Origin: Streptomyces sp. HUAS MG91
GTDB lineage: Bacteria; Actinomycetota; Actinomycetes; Streptomycetales; Streptomycetaceae
Reading direction: 5' to 3'
Length of the DNA stretch: 64,000 bases
Assembly: GCF_040529335.1 (NCBI RefSeq)
Contig: NZ_CP159534.1
Coordinates: 5,580,001-5,644,000 of the forward strand
Below the pieces are notes generated by a model. It was not told the origin of the DNA. It was given only the letters and a program-made list of their open reading frames with translations, and did no database searches. Below are positions 52,276 through 59,566 of the stretch, piece after piece. Position numbers and translations under genes: made by a program. Positions within the stretch are counted from its first letter, which is position 1, and every line of letters begins with the position of its first letter.

Positions 52276-53490
52276 GTGGCAGCGGAGATCGTCAATCCTC
52301 GCAGCGACGCGAATACCGGCAACGAAGGCGCTGACGAGCCCTTCGATCCGGCCTTCGCACTGCACCGTGGCGGCAAGATGGCCGTGCAGGCCACCGTGCC
52401 GGTCCGCGACAAGGACGACCTGTCCCTGGCGTACACGCCCGGCGTCGCGAAGGTGTGCAGCGCGATCGCCGAGCAGCCGGAGCTCGTCCACGACTACACG
52501 TGGAAGTCGAGCGTCGTGGCCGTCGTGACGGACGGCACGGCCGTGCTCGGACTCGGGGACATCGGCCCCGAGGCCTCCCTCCCGGTGATGGAGGGCAAGG
52601 CCATTCTCTTCAAGCAGTTCGGCGGCGTGGACGCCGTGCCGATCGCGCTCGCGACGACGGACGTCGACGAGATCGTGGACACCGTGAAGCGCCTCGCGCC
52701 CTCCTTCGGTGGCGTGAACCTGGAGGACATCTCGGCGCCGCGCTGCTTCGAGATCGAGCGCCGGCTCCAGGAGGAGCTGGACATCCCGGTCTTCCACGAC
52801 GACCAGCACGGCACCGCCGTCGTGACGCTGGCCGCGCTGAAGAACGCGGCCCGGCTCAGCGGGCGCACGCTCGGCGAGCTGCGCGGCGTGATCAGCGGCG
52901 CCGGTGCGGCGGGCGTCGCCATCGCCAAGTTCCTCCTCGAAGCGGGTCTCGGCGACGTCGCGGTCACCGACCGCAAGGGCATCGTCAGCCGGGACCGCGA
53001 GGACCTCACGCCGGTCAAGCGCGAGCTGGCCGAGATCACCAACAAGGCCGGTCTGTCCGGTTCGCTGGAGGACGCCCTCGCGGGCGCCGACGTCTACATC
53101 GGCGTCTCCGGCGGTACGGTCCCCGAGCCGGCGGTCGCCTCCATGGCGCCGGGCGCCTTCGTCTTCGCGATGGCCAACCCGAACCCCGAGGTGCACCCCG
53201 ACATCGCCCACAAGTACGCGGCCGTGGTCGCGACCGGGCGCTCGGACTTCCCGAACCAGATCAACAACGTCCTGGCGTTCCCCGGCATCTTCGCGGGCGC
53301 GCTCCAGGTCCGGGCCTCCCGGATCACCGAGACGATGAAGATCGCCGCCGCGGAGGCGCTGGCCGCCGTGGTCGGGGACGACCTGTCGGCCGAGTACGTG
53401 ATCCCGTCGCCGTTCGACGAGCGGGTGGCGCCTGCCGTCACCGCCGCCGTCGCGGCCGCGGCGCGTGCCGAGGGCGTCGCCCGGCGCTGA
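52276..53490 (+). CDS. NAD-dependent malic enzyme
   Basis: The 404-residue enzyme oxidatively decarboxylates malate to pyruvate. Signatures: SLAYTPGVAKVCSAIAEQP near residue 54, the NAD loop ISGAGAAGVAIAKFLL near 213, and the metal/substrate region VFHDDQHGTAVVTLAALKNA. The length is that of the small bacterial type without an acetyltransferase-like tail. GTG 52276 with AAGGGG upstream. Hairpin GAGGCCCCGC (53514-53523) with GCGGGGCCTC (53528-53537) follows the stop. Confidence 0.95.
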   Translation: MAAEIVNPRSDANTGNEGADEPFDPAFALHRGGKMAVQATVPVRDKDDLSLAYTPGVAKVCSAIAEQPELVHDYTWKSSVVAVVTDGTAVLGLGDIGPEASLPVMEGKAILFKQFGGVDAVPIALATTDVDEIVDTVKRLAPSFGGVNLEDISAPRCFEIERRLQEELDIPVFHDDQHGTAVVTLAALKNAARLSGRTLGELRGVISGAGAAGVAIAKFLLEAGLGDVAVTDRKGIVSRDREDLTPVKRELAEITNKAGLSGSLEDALAGADVYIGVSGGTVPEPAVASMAPGAFVFAMANPNPEVHPDIAHKYAAVVATGRSDFPNQINNVLAFPGIFAGALQVRASRITETMKIAAAEALAAVVGDDLSAEYVIPSPFDERVAPAVTAAVAAAARAEGVARR

Positions 53491-53513
53491 GTGCCGAGCC
53501 GCGTCAGCCGGTC

Positions 53514-53537
53514 GAGGCCCCGCTCCGGCGGGGCCTC
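53514..53537 (+). terminator. Terminator after malic enzyme
   Basis: A 10-bp stem with a 4-base loop lies 24 bp past the stop codon. Confidence 0.8.
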
Positions 53538-53558
53538 TTCCGTTCGCCGGGCCGCTGG

Positions 53559-53738
53559 CTAGGGCGTGTGTCGAAAGTCCCGTCGTTCGCCCGAAGGGCG
53601 GGCCTCGCGGGGTCTGGTGCGTGCGATCGCAAGGCGCCGGGGCGTCCTCATAGCGGAGCTATGAGGGCGTTTCGGCAACGCCGCGAGCGTGCGTGCCAGA
53701 CCCCGCGAGGCAGACGGGACTTTCGACACACGCCCTAG
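53559..53738. mobile_element. MITE-like palindromic element (IS630-type ends)
   Basis: The 26-base ends, CTAGGGCGTGTGTCGAAAGT... at 53559-53584 and its exact reverse complement at 53713-53738, flank a palindromic interior. Inner arms CTCGCGGGGTCTGG (53604-53617) and CCAGACCCCGCGAG (53696-53709) and a central CATAGC-GGA-GCTATG complete it. Both ends terminate in a TA within CTAG, compatible with a TA target duplication of IS630/mariner transposons. There is no transposase, so it is non-autonomous. The 180-bp insertion sits between two core genes without disrupting either. Confidence 0.75.
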
Positions 53739-53800
53739 AGGACGTGTGTCACAGCCGGGGGTGGTTCCCCGGGCGGGGTGCCGCGCCTATCGTCAAGGTC

Positions 53801-54763
53801 ATGTTCGCCGCCTACGCAGCCCGCATCGACCGTGATCAGCCGCTGAACGGCCTGGAGTTGGGGGAGCGGCCCGCCCCCGAGAACCGGCCCGGCTGGACCA
53901 CCGTGAACGTCAAGGCCGCCTCCCTCAACCATCACGATCTGTGGTCCCTGCGCGGGGTCGGGCTCGGCGAGGAGTCGCTGCCGATGATCCTCGGCTGCGA
54001 CGCCGCCGGGATCGACAGCGACGGCAACGAGGTCGTCCTGCACTCCGTCATCGGCGAGACCGGTCACGGTGTCGGGCCGCGCGAGCGCCGCTCGATCCTC
54101 ACGGAGAAGTACCAGGGCACCTTCGCCGAGCAGGTCACCGTGCCCGCCTGGAACGTGCTGCCCAAGCCGAAGGAGCTCTCCTTCGAGGAGGCCGCCTGCC
54201 TGCCCACCGCCTGGCTGACCGCGTACCGGATGCTGTTCACCAACGCCGGGGTGCGGCCGGGCGATTCGGTCCTGGTCCAGGGCGCGGGCGGCGGTGTCGC
54301 GACCGCCGCGATCGCCCTCGGCAAGGCCGCCGGCCTGCGGGTCTTCGCCACCAGCCGCGACGAGGCCAAGCGCAAGCGGGCCCTGGAACTGGGCGCGGTC
54401 GAGGCCGTGGAGTCCGGCGCGCGGCTGCCGCAGCGGGTGGACGCCGTGATCGAGACGGTCGGCGCCGCGACCTGGTCGCACTCCGTCAAGTCCCTCAAGC
54501 CGGGCGGCACCCTGGTGATCTCCGGCGCCACGAGCGGGCCCAACCCGCCGGCCACCGAGCTGAACCGCATCTTCTTCCTGGAGCTCAAGGTCGTCGGCTC
54601 GACGATGGGCTCCAAGGATGAGCTGGAGGACCTGCTCTCCTTCTGCACGGCCACCGGCGTGCGGCCCGTCGTCGACGAGGTGCTGCCCCTGGACCGGGCC
54701 CGGGAGGGCTTCGTGAAGATGGCCGGCGGCGAGCTGTTCGGAAAGGTCGTGCTCAGCGTCTGA
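53801..54763 (+). CDS. Zinc-binding-type alcohol dehydrogenase/quinone oxidoreductase
   Basis: 320 residues. MDR-family features: SLNHHDLWSLRGVG, the cofactor-binding loop VLVQGAGGGVATAAIALGKAAG near residue 160, and a C-terminal ELFGKVVLSV. No structural zinc cysteines are visible, so it belongs to the NADPH:quinone reductase-like group. The ATG at 53801 follows the MITE element. A longer frame opening from 53693 would run through the element and is not used. Confidence 0.88.
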   Translation: MFAAYAARIDRDQPLNGLELGERPAPENRPGWTTVNVKAASLNHHDLWSLRGVGLGEESLPMILGCDAAGIDSDGNEVVLHSVIGETGHGVGPRERRSILTEKYQGTFAEQVTVPAWNVLPKPKELSFEEAACLPTAWLTAYRMLFTNAGVRPGDSVLVQGAGGGVATAAIALGKAAGLRVFATSRDEAKRKRALELGAVEAVESGARLPQRVDAVIETVGAATWSHSVKSLKPGGTLVISGATSGPNPPATELNRIFFLELKVVGSTMGSKDELEDLLSFCTATGVRPVVDEVLPLDRAREGFVKMAGGELFGKVVLSV

Positions 54764-54827
54764 GCCGCGGTCGTACGAGGTCGAAGGGCGTCCCGGGTTG
54801 CCGGGGCGCCCTTTCCACCGTTCTCCG

Positions 54828-54873
54828 TGTCAATTTTGGTTGACAGCGACTCTAGCGTCAACCTACATTGACA
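54828..54873. promoter_or_regulatory. Clustered TGTCAA/TTGACA half-sites upstream of HTH gene
   Basis: TGTCAA (54828), TTGACA (54840-54845), GTCAACC (54857-54863, the inverse of GGTTGAC at 54838-54844) and TTGACA (54868-54873) occur within 46 bp, directly upstream of the HTH start at 54876. The arrangement suggests an autoregulatory operator array around the promoter. Confidence 0.55.
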
Positions 54874-54875
54874 CC

Positions 54876-55085
54876 ATGACCGAGGCAACGGATCTCGCCG
54901 AGCAGGCGGGCGCCCGCGACCCGCGCGTCGGATTGCGGGCGGTCGCCGCGCTGCGGCGGCTGCTTGAGCAGCTGGAAGCGGTACAGGTGCGCAGTGCGCG
55001 CCATCAGGGCTGGTCGTGGCAGGACATCGCGGCCGAGCTGGGAGTCAGCCGACAAGCCGTGCACAAGAAGTACGGGAGGCGATGA
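54876..55085 (+). CDS. Small HTH protein
   Basis: 69 residues with a C-terminal sigma-70 region 4-like helix-turn-helix (WSWQDIAAELGVSRQAVHKKYGRR) and a helical N-terminus. It is the right size for a DNA-binding partner or repressor. Its stop overlaps the start of the Clp-N gene (ATGA). The operator-like repeats upstream suggest autoregulation. No family name is assigned with certainty. Confidence 0.8.
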   Translation: MTEATDLAEQAGARDPRVGLRAVAALRRLLEQLEAVQVRSARHQGWSWQDIAAELGVSRQAVHKKYGRR

Positions 55086-55645
55086 TGTTCGAGCGGTTCA
55101 CCGAGGCGGCCAGGGCCGTCGTCAAGGAAGCGGTCGTCCACGCGGAACGTGAGCGTGCCGAGCACGTCGACGAAGGGCACCTGCTGCTCGCCCTCCTGGA
55201 GCGGCGCGGCAGCCGGGGCGCCTTCGTGCTCGACGCGCTCGGGCTCGCCGACGAGGCGCGCCGCGCCGAGATCGGGCGGGCGCTCGGGGACGCCCGGCGC
55301 CGGGCGGGGCTCTCCCGGGCCGACACCGAGGCCCTTGCCGGGCTGGGGATCGACGTCGACGAGATCGTCGCGCGGGTCGAGGAGGCCCACGGGGTCGGGG
55401 CGTTGGCCGGTGGGCGGCGTGTCGGTGGGCGGCGGGGCTTCACGCGGGAGGCCAAGAAGGTGCTGGAGGGGTCTTTGCGGGTGGCGGTGCTGCACGGGGA
55501 CCGGTCCATCGGCGATGAGCATCTGTTGCTCGCGCTGGTGTCCCGGGGTGGGGTCGCCGCCGAGGTTCTGGGCGGGTACGGGGTGGATGCGGGGGGTGTG
55601 GAGCGGGTGCTGTACGGGGGTGACTCGGGGCGGGCTGCCGGGTGA
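55082..55645 (+). CDS. Clp repeat (N-domain) protein
   Basis: 187 residues built of two Clp_N-type repeats: FTEAARAVVKEAVVHAERERAEHVDEGHLLLALL and FTREAKKVLEGSLRVAVLHGDRSIGDEHLLLALV. There is no ATPase domain. Such stand-alone N-domains may act as adaptors for ClpC/ClpB or bind specific substrates. It is translationally coupled to the small HTH gene, so the pair is probably a regulator-effector unit. The ATG ATG start is at 55082. Confidence 0.85.
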   Translation: MMFERFTEAARAVVKEAVVHAERERAEHVDEGHLLLALLERRGSRGAFVLDALGLADEARRAEIGRALGDARRRAGLSRADTEALAGLGIDVDEIVARVEEAHGVGALAGGRRVGGRRGFTREAKKVLEGSLRVAVLHGDRSIGDEHLLLALVSRGGVAAEVLGGYGVDAGGVERVLYGGDSGRAAG

Positions 55646-55829
55646 CAGGTTCCCCGTGGGGGCGGGTGGGCCCGGGGTGTGGTTGCCCAGGGGGTTGAGT
55701 GGGCCCCGCGTCGTGGTCGAGGTCGCGGGGCTCCGCCCCGGGCCCCACTCCTCAATCGCCGGAGGAGCTTGAACATGGGGTCTCGCCCGTCGTTCGTCTG
55801 TCGCCGTAATGAATCTCGCTCCTCGTTCG

Positions 55830-56873
55830 TCAGTCGTCTGCGGCGTCCGGCTTCAGGGTCTCCGCGATGTGTGCCGCCGCCGTCGTCAGGTGGGATCGGG
55901 TTCGGCGGAGCTGGTCCTGTGTGATGCCGTGGTCGCGGGCCGAGTCGCGGATGTCGTCGCGGAAGCGGTCCAGGAGGCGGTCCAAGTCGCGGGACGGGTC
56001 GCCGGTGGAGTCCTCCGTGGCCCAGGCCGGGACGTACTCGGCCGCGGGCGCGTCCGACGCCGGGCGGAACTCGGGCTCGGGCTCGGGCGTCCGCGGGGTG
56101 CGCGGGGCGTCCTTGCCGAAGCTCTTGCCGAACTCGCCGAACTCCTTCGCCAGTTCGGCCAGGCCCTCGCGGACGCCCGTCGGCCAGTCGCCGCGCGTGA
56201 AGTGATCCTGCACCTGGTCCTGGACGCGCCGGGCCATGCGCTGGAACTCCTCCTGCGCCTGCTCCCGCACCTGGTCCTGCGCCTCCTTGGCCTGGCGGCG
56301 CGCCCGCTGGGCCTCCTCGCGGGCCCGCCGGCTCTCGTCCTTCGCGCGCCGCGCCTGCTCCTTCCACTCCTGCTTGGCCCGGCGCATCTCCTCCTTGGCG
56401 GCCCGCCAGGACTCCTTGTCCGTGAAGTCCGTGAAGTCCTTGAGGTCGCCCAGATCACCCAGCTTGCCGAAGGGGCCGCTCCGGGCGCGGGTGCCGGCCG
56501 CGGCGGCCCGCACCTCGCGGCGCAGCTCGCCCGCCGCGCCCCGGACGTCGTCGCGGATCTCGGCCGCCAGCTCGGCGACCGAGTCGCGGATCTCCAGCTC
56601 CAGGTCGGCCAACTCGCCGCTGCGGTCCGCCAGTTCGGCGCGGCCCGCGTCCGTGATCGCGTACACCTTGCGGCCGCCCTCGGTGGTGTGGGTGACCAGC
56701 CCCTCGCTCTCCAGCTTCGCCAGGCGCGGATAGACCGTGCCCGCCGAGGGTGCGTACAGCCCCTGGAAGCGCTCCTCCAGCAGCCGGATCACCTCGTAGC
56801 CGTGGCGCGGGGCCTCGTCGAGAAGCTTGAGGAGGTAGAGGCGAAGGCGTCCATGGGCGAAGACGGGAGACAT
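55830..56873 (-). CDS. PadR-family regulator with long coiled-coil tail
   Basis: 347 residues. The N-terminal winged helix is of the PadR type (LRLYLLKLLDEAPRHGYEVIRLLEERF, SAGTVYPRLAKLESEGLVTH). Residues about 100-260 form a long charged coiled coil (WKEQARRAKDESRRAREEAQRARRQ...), and the tail is Pro/Glu-rich and acidic. The gene starts 1 bp after the DUF4097 gene stop and is probably co-transcribed with it, a common Streptomyces pair. It may sense membrane or envelope state through the tail. Confidence 0.85.
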   Translation of the reverse strand: MSPVFAHGRLRLYLLKLLDEAPRHGYEVIRLLEERFQGLYAPSAGTVYPRLAKLESEGLVTHTTEGGRKVYAITDAGRAELADRSGELADLELEIRDSVAELAAEIRDDVRGAAGELRREVRAAAAGTRARSGPFGKLGDLGDLKDFTDFTDKESWRAAKEEMRRAKQEWKEQARRAKDESRRAREEAQRARRQAKEAQDQVREQAQEEFQRMARRVQDQVQDHFTRGDWPTGVREGLAELAKEFGEFGKSFGKDAPRTPRTPEPEPEFRPASDAPAAEYVPAWATEDSTGDPSRDLDRLLDRFRDDIRDSARDHGITQDQLRRTRSHLTTAAAHIAETLKPDAADD

Positions 56874-56874
56874 G

Positions 56875-57750
56875 TCAGAGCACCTTCTTCTCGGCGGGGC
56901 TGTCCTGCGGGGCGGCGTGCGGCTCCATGTCCGACGGGGCGTCCTCGCCCGGCGGCCTGCGCAGCAGCGCGATCGAACCGGACACCGTCGTCGCCCGCAG
57001 CTTCCCCGAACCCGCGCCGAGCCGGCCGGTGATCTTGTGCGCGCCCCACTGGCCGGAGACCCGGAGGCCCTCGAAGGCGTTCGACAGGGCTCCGCTCGCC
57101 GTGTTCGCCTCGACCTCGGTGTCCGCCGGGTGCGGGATGCGGATGGCGATCTCGCCGGAGACGCTGGTGAGCGCCACGTCCGTGGGGCCCGCCGGGTCCA
57201 GGTCCACGATCATCGAACCGCTCACGGTGTCCGCCTTCACGAACGACCCCGCACCCTCGACGACCGTCAGGTCCCCCGAGACCGAATTGAACCGGAGGTC
57301 GCCGGTGACCGCCTGCGCCTCGACGCTGCCGGAGACCGTGCTGGTGCGGACCGGGCCGGTGACGCCCACCAGGGTCGTGTCGCCGGTGACGCCCTTCACC
57401 TCCGTGCGGCCCGTCATGCCGGAGACGACCGCTGCCGCGCCGACCACGCCGACCTCGACCCGGGTCCCCGTGGGCACCGCGAGCGAGACGACCGCGCTGC
57501 GCCGGAAGCCCTTGCGGTCCAGCCACTTCAGGAAGCCCTTCCAGGGCAGGTCGTCGTACACGACCGACAGCACGCCGTCCTCCTGGCTCACGCGCAGCGG
57601 CGACCCCTCCAGGTCGGAGACCTCCAGGCGGGCGGAGCCCTCGTCGGTGCCCACCACGTTCACCGTGCCGTTGACGATGCGGACGTGCAGGGTCGTGACC
57701 GGGTCGGCGAAGGTGAGCTTCCGCGGTTCCGCGACGGACCACTCGGGCAT
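56875..57750 (-). CDS. DUF4097 beta-helix-like protein
   Basis: 291 residues. The sequence is dominated by DUF4097 beta-strand repeats (TEVKGVTGDTTLVGVTGPVRTSTVSGSVEAQAVTGDLRFNSVSGDLTVVE). There is no signal peptide or membrane span, so it is predicted cytoplasmic or peripheral. Such proteins accompany PadR regulators and stress responses. A PadR operator-like palindrome lies upstream, and the padR gene directly follows. Confidence 0.85.
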   Translation of the reverse strand: MPEWSVAEPRKLTFADPVTTLHVRIVNGTVNVVGTDEGSARLEVSDLEGSPLRVSQEDGVLSVVYDDLPWKGFLKWLDRKGFRRSAVVSLAVPTGTRVEVGVVGAAAVVSGMTGRTEVKGVTGDTTLVGVTGPVRTSTVSGSVEAQAVTGDLRFNSVSGDLTVVEGAGSFVKADTVSGSMIVDLDPAGPTDVALTSVSGEIAIRIPHPADTEVEANTASGALSNAFEGLRVSGQWGAHKITGRLGAGSGKLRATTVSGSIALLRRPPGEDAPSDMEPHAAPQDSPAEKKVL

Positions 57751-57861
57751 GGCGCGACCTCCTTCGGGGCGAGTGCGGGCGAAGCCTGGGCATGCACGGG
57801 CAAGCACGGGCGGGCGCGGTCGGCTGCCGGGCCGACACGCCATATCGCGTTCTCCAAAACA

Positions 57862-57871
57862 CGATATATCG
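57862..57871. promoter_or_regulatory. Putative PadR operator CGATATATCG
   Basis: The perfect palindrome CGATATATCG lies within a repeated ATATCGCG context (57843-57873), 112 bp upstream of the DUF4097 start. It is probably bound by the PadR product. Confidence 0.5.
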
Positions 57872-57978
57872 CGGGTGGGGAAAGTCAAGACTGTCGCGAA
57901 CGTCCGTCTCGCGATCGCGTACCCACGGAGGCGTTCATTTGTGGTCCATTGCGGGCAAATTGCCCTAGCGTGGACGTC

Positions 57979-58797
57979 ATGCCGTCCCCCGAACCCGCCG
58001 GCGCCCTGCTCCTGTGCCGCGCCGAACCCACCGTCGTCGGACCCGCCGCGCAGCTCCTGCGGGAGCGGATGCTGCTGGCCCGCGCCGGACGCGAGTGGAG
58101 CGTCCTCGTGCCCGAGGCGAAGCCCTGGCTGACCGAGGGGGAGTCCGTCGAGCGGGTGCTCGCCGGGTGGGCCGGCGCGCTCGCCGTCGGCGCGCCCTGG
58201 CCGGTGCTCGCCCTGTGGTGGGACGCCGACCGCGGCGGCTTCACGCTCGCCTCCGGCTTCCGCCGCCCGGTCGGTTACGTCTGGCTGGCCAACGGCACCC
58301 CGGTCGGCGAGCACGAGGCCCTGCGCACCTTCGCCGCCCGGCTCGGCCTCGACCCCGTACTCGACATGCAGTCCCTGGAAGCCCTCGCCCTGCCCGACTC
58401 CGAGGCCGACGCCCGGGCCCGGCTGCGCGGTCTGCTCGCCGTCCTCACCCGCACCGGGCTCACCCTCCCCGCCGGGCTGAGCCCCGGCGAGCCCGCCGAC
58501 CGGCTGCGCGAGGTCGCCCGCGTCCAGCCGGACGGAGAGCAGGTCGACTGGCCGGGCTGGCGGGACGCCGTGCACGCGGAGCTCGACGTCGTGGAGAGCA
58601 GCAGCATCGGGCCCTGGCTGCGCGGCCCCAAAGCCCGCTGCCTGGCCGCGGCCCAGCTCGCCGCCGGAGCGCCGCTCGCCTTCTACGGCCTGCGCCGGCG
58701 CAGCGCCGGCTGGGCCACCGCCGGGGCGGTCCTGCTCGCCCACGGCGTGCTCGGCTTCGTCTACGACCGGGTGCGCGCCGCCGCCCGCGGCGACTGA
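57979..58797 (+). CDS. Hypothetical protein
   Basis: 272 residues from ATG 57979. Features: an Ala/Leu-rich, mostly alpha-helical sequence with a tryptophan-containing core (GAPWPVLALWWDADRGGFTL, VWLANGTPVGEHEALRTFAARLGL) and a hydrophobic C-terminus (GWATAGAVLLAHGVLGFVYDRV) that may be membrane associated. No known family is recognised. It is divergent from the DUF4097 gene with the PadR operator between, so it may share regulation. Confidence 0.65.
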   Translation: MPSPEPAGALLLCRAEPTVVGPAAQLLRERMLLARAGREWSVLVPEAKPWLTEGESVERVLAGWAGALAVGAPWPVLALWWDADRGGFTLASGFRRPVGYVWLANGTPVGEHEALRTFAARLGLDPVLDMQSLEALALPDSEADARARLRGLLAVLTRTGLTLPAGLSPGEPADRLREVARVQPDGEQVDWPGWRDAVHAELDVVESSSIGPWLRGPKARCLAAAQLAAGAPLAFYGLRRRSAGWATAGAVLLAHGVLGFVYDRVRAAARGD

Positions 58798-58821
58798 CCC
58801 GGCGTCCGGCGCCGGCCGGGC

Positions 58822-59007
58822 CTACTCGTCCTCGTCCTCGTCGTCGTCGAGCCGCGCCAGCCAGGTCGCCAGGCGCTCCACCGGAACCTCGAAGTCCGGG
58901 TTCAGGTCGACGAACGTCCGCAGCTGCTCGGCGAGCCACTCGAAGGTGACCTCCTCCTCGCCGCGCCGCTTCTCCAGCTCTTCGATGCCGCGGTCGGTGA
59001 AGTACAT
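58822..59007 (-). CDS. Small acidic protein (DUF6104-type)
   Basis: 61 residues. An N-terminal helical region (MYFTDRGIEELEKRRGEEEVTFEWLAEQL) is followed by a short domain and an extremely acidic end (LDDDEDEDE). It matches small Streptomyces proteins annotated as DUF6104. There are no catalytic motifs. RBS GGAGACTCG upstream of ATG 59007. Confidence 0.7.
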   Translation of the reverse strand: MYFTDRGIEELEKRRGEEEVTFEWLAEQLRTFVDLNPDFEVPVERLATWLARLDDDEDEDE

Positions 59008-59182
59008 GGGTCGAGTCTCCTGGGTGCTTTGGGCAGATGGTTCTCGGCCAGCCTACGTAGGGTGCCGGTCGCTTGGCCTGATATGGCCCCACTGGGGCTC
59101 GCCCGCAACCGCCCCGCCACTTAACCTCGTCGCAGTTCATGACGTGCACCCATGAGTGCGGCAGGGGACGAACGGGGGAGTG

Positions 59183-59566
59183 GTGGGCGCGATTCAGGAG
59201 ATCAGACTGCCGGATGGGACGGTCGTGCACGCGCGGCTGAGTGCCTCCGACGCTTACGGCGGCGACGACCAGGACATCGGTGTGCTCGACGGCGCCGTGG
59301 CCAAGGTCGAGCAACTGGGCGAGCTGGTACGGGGCGTGGGGCAGTCTGTGCTCGACGCGGCTCGCGCCGCCCGCCCCGACAACGCCACCATCACCTTCGG
59401 CGTGGAACTGACGGCCAAGTCCGGCGGGGCGCTCGCTGTCCTGGCCTCCGGCGAGGCGAAGGCCTCTATCCAGGTCACGCTCGGCTGGTCCTTCGCCGGC
59501 GACGGTGAAAGCACCAGCAACACCAACAACGCCGAGACTTCCGGCGCCTCCACCGGATCGGCGTGA
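59183..59566 (+). CDS. Trypco1-like (trypsin-co-occurring domain) protein
   Basis: 127 residues from GTG 59183 (GGGGGAG upstream). The central domain (IQEIRLPDGTVVHARLSASDA, ATITFGVELTAKSGGALAVLASGEAKASIQVTLGWSF) is the trypco1 type, a small domain found beside trypsin-like proteases in NTP-dependent conflict systems. The tail is Thr/Asn/Ser-rich. Its stop overlaps the start of the next gene (TGATG). First gene of the locus. Confidence 0.85.
   Translation: MGAIQEIRLPDGTVVHARLSASDAYGGDDQDIGVLDGAVAKVEQLGELVRGVGQSVLDAARAARPDNATITFGVELTAKSGGALAVLASGEAKASIQVTLGWSFAGDGESTSNTNNAETSGASTGSA

Noticed and set aside
54838..54863. HspR (HAIR) site upstream of the HTH/Clp-N pair
   Set aside because: The repeat reads GGTTGAC-N12-GTCAACC and does not match the CTTGAGT-N7-ACTCAAG pattern.
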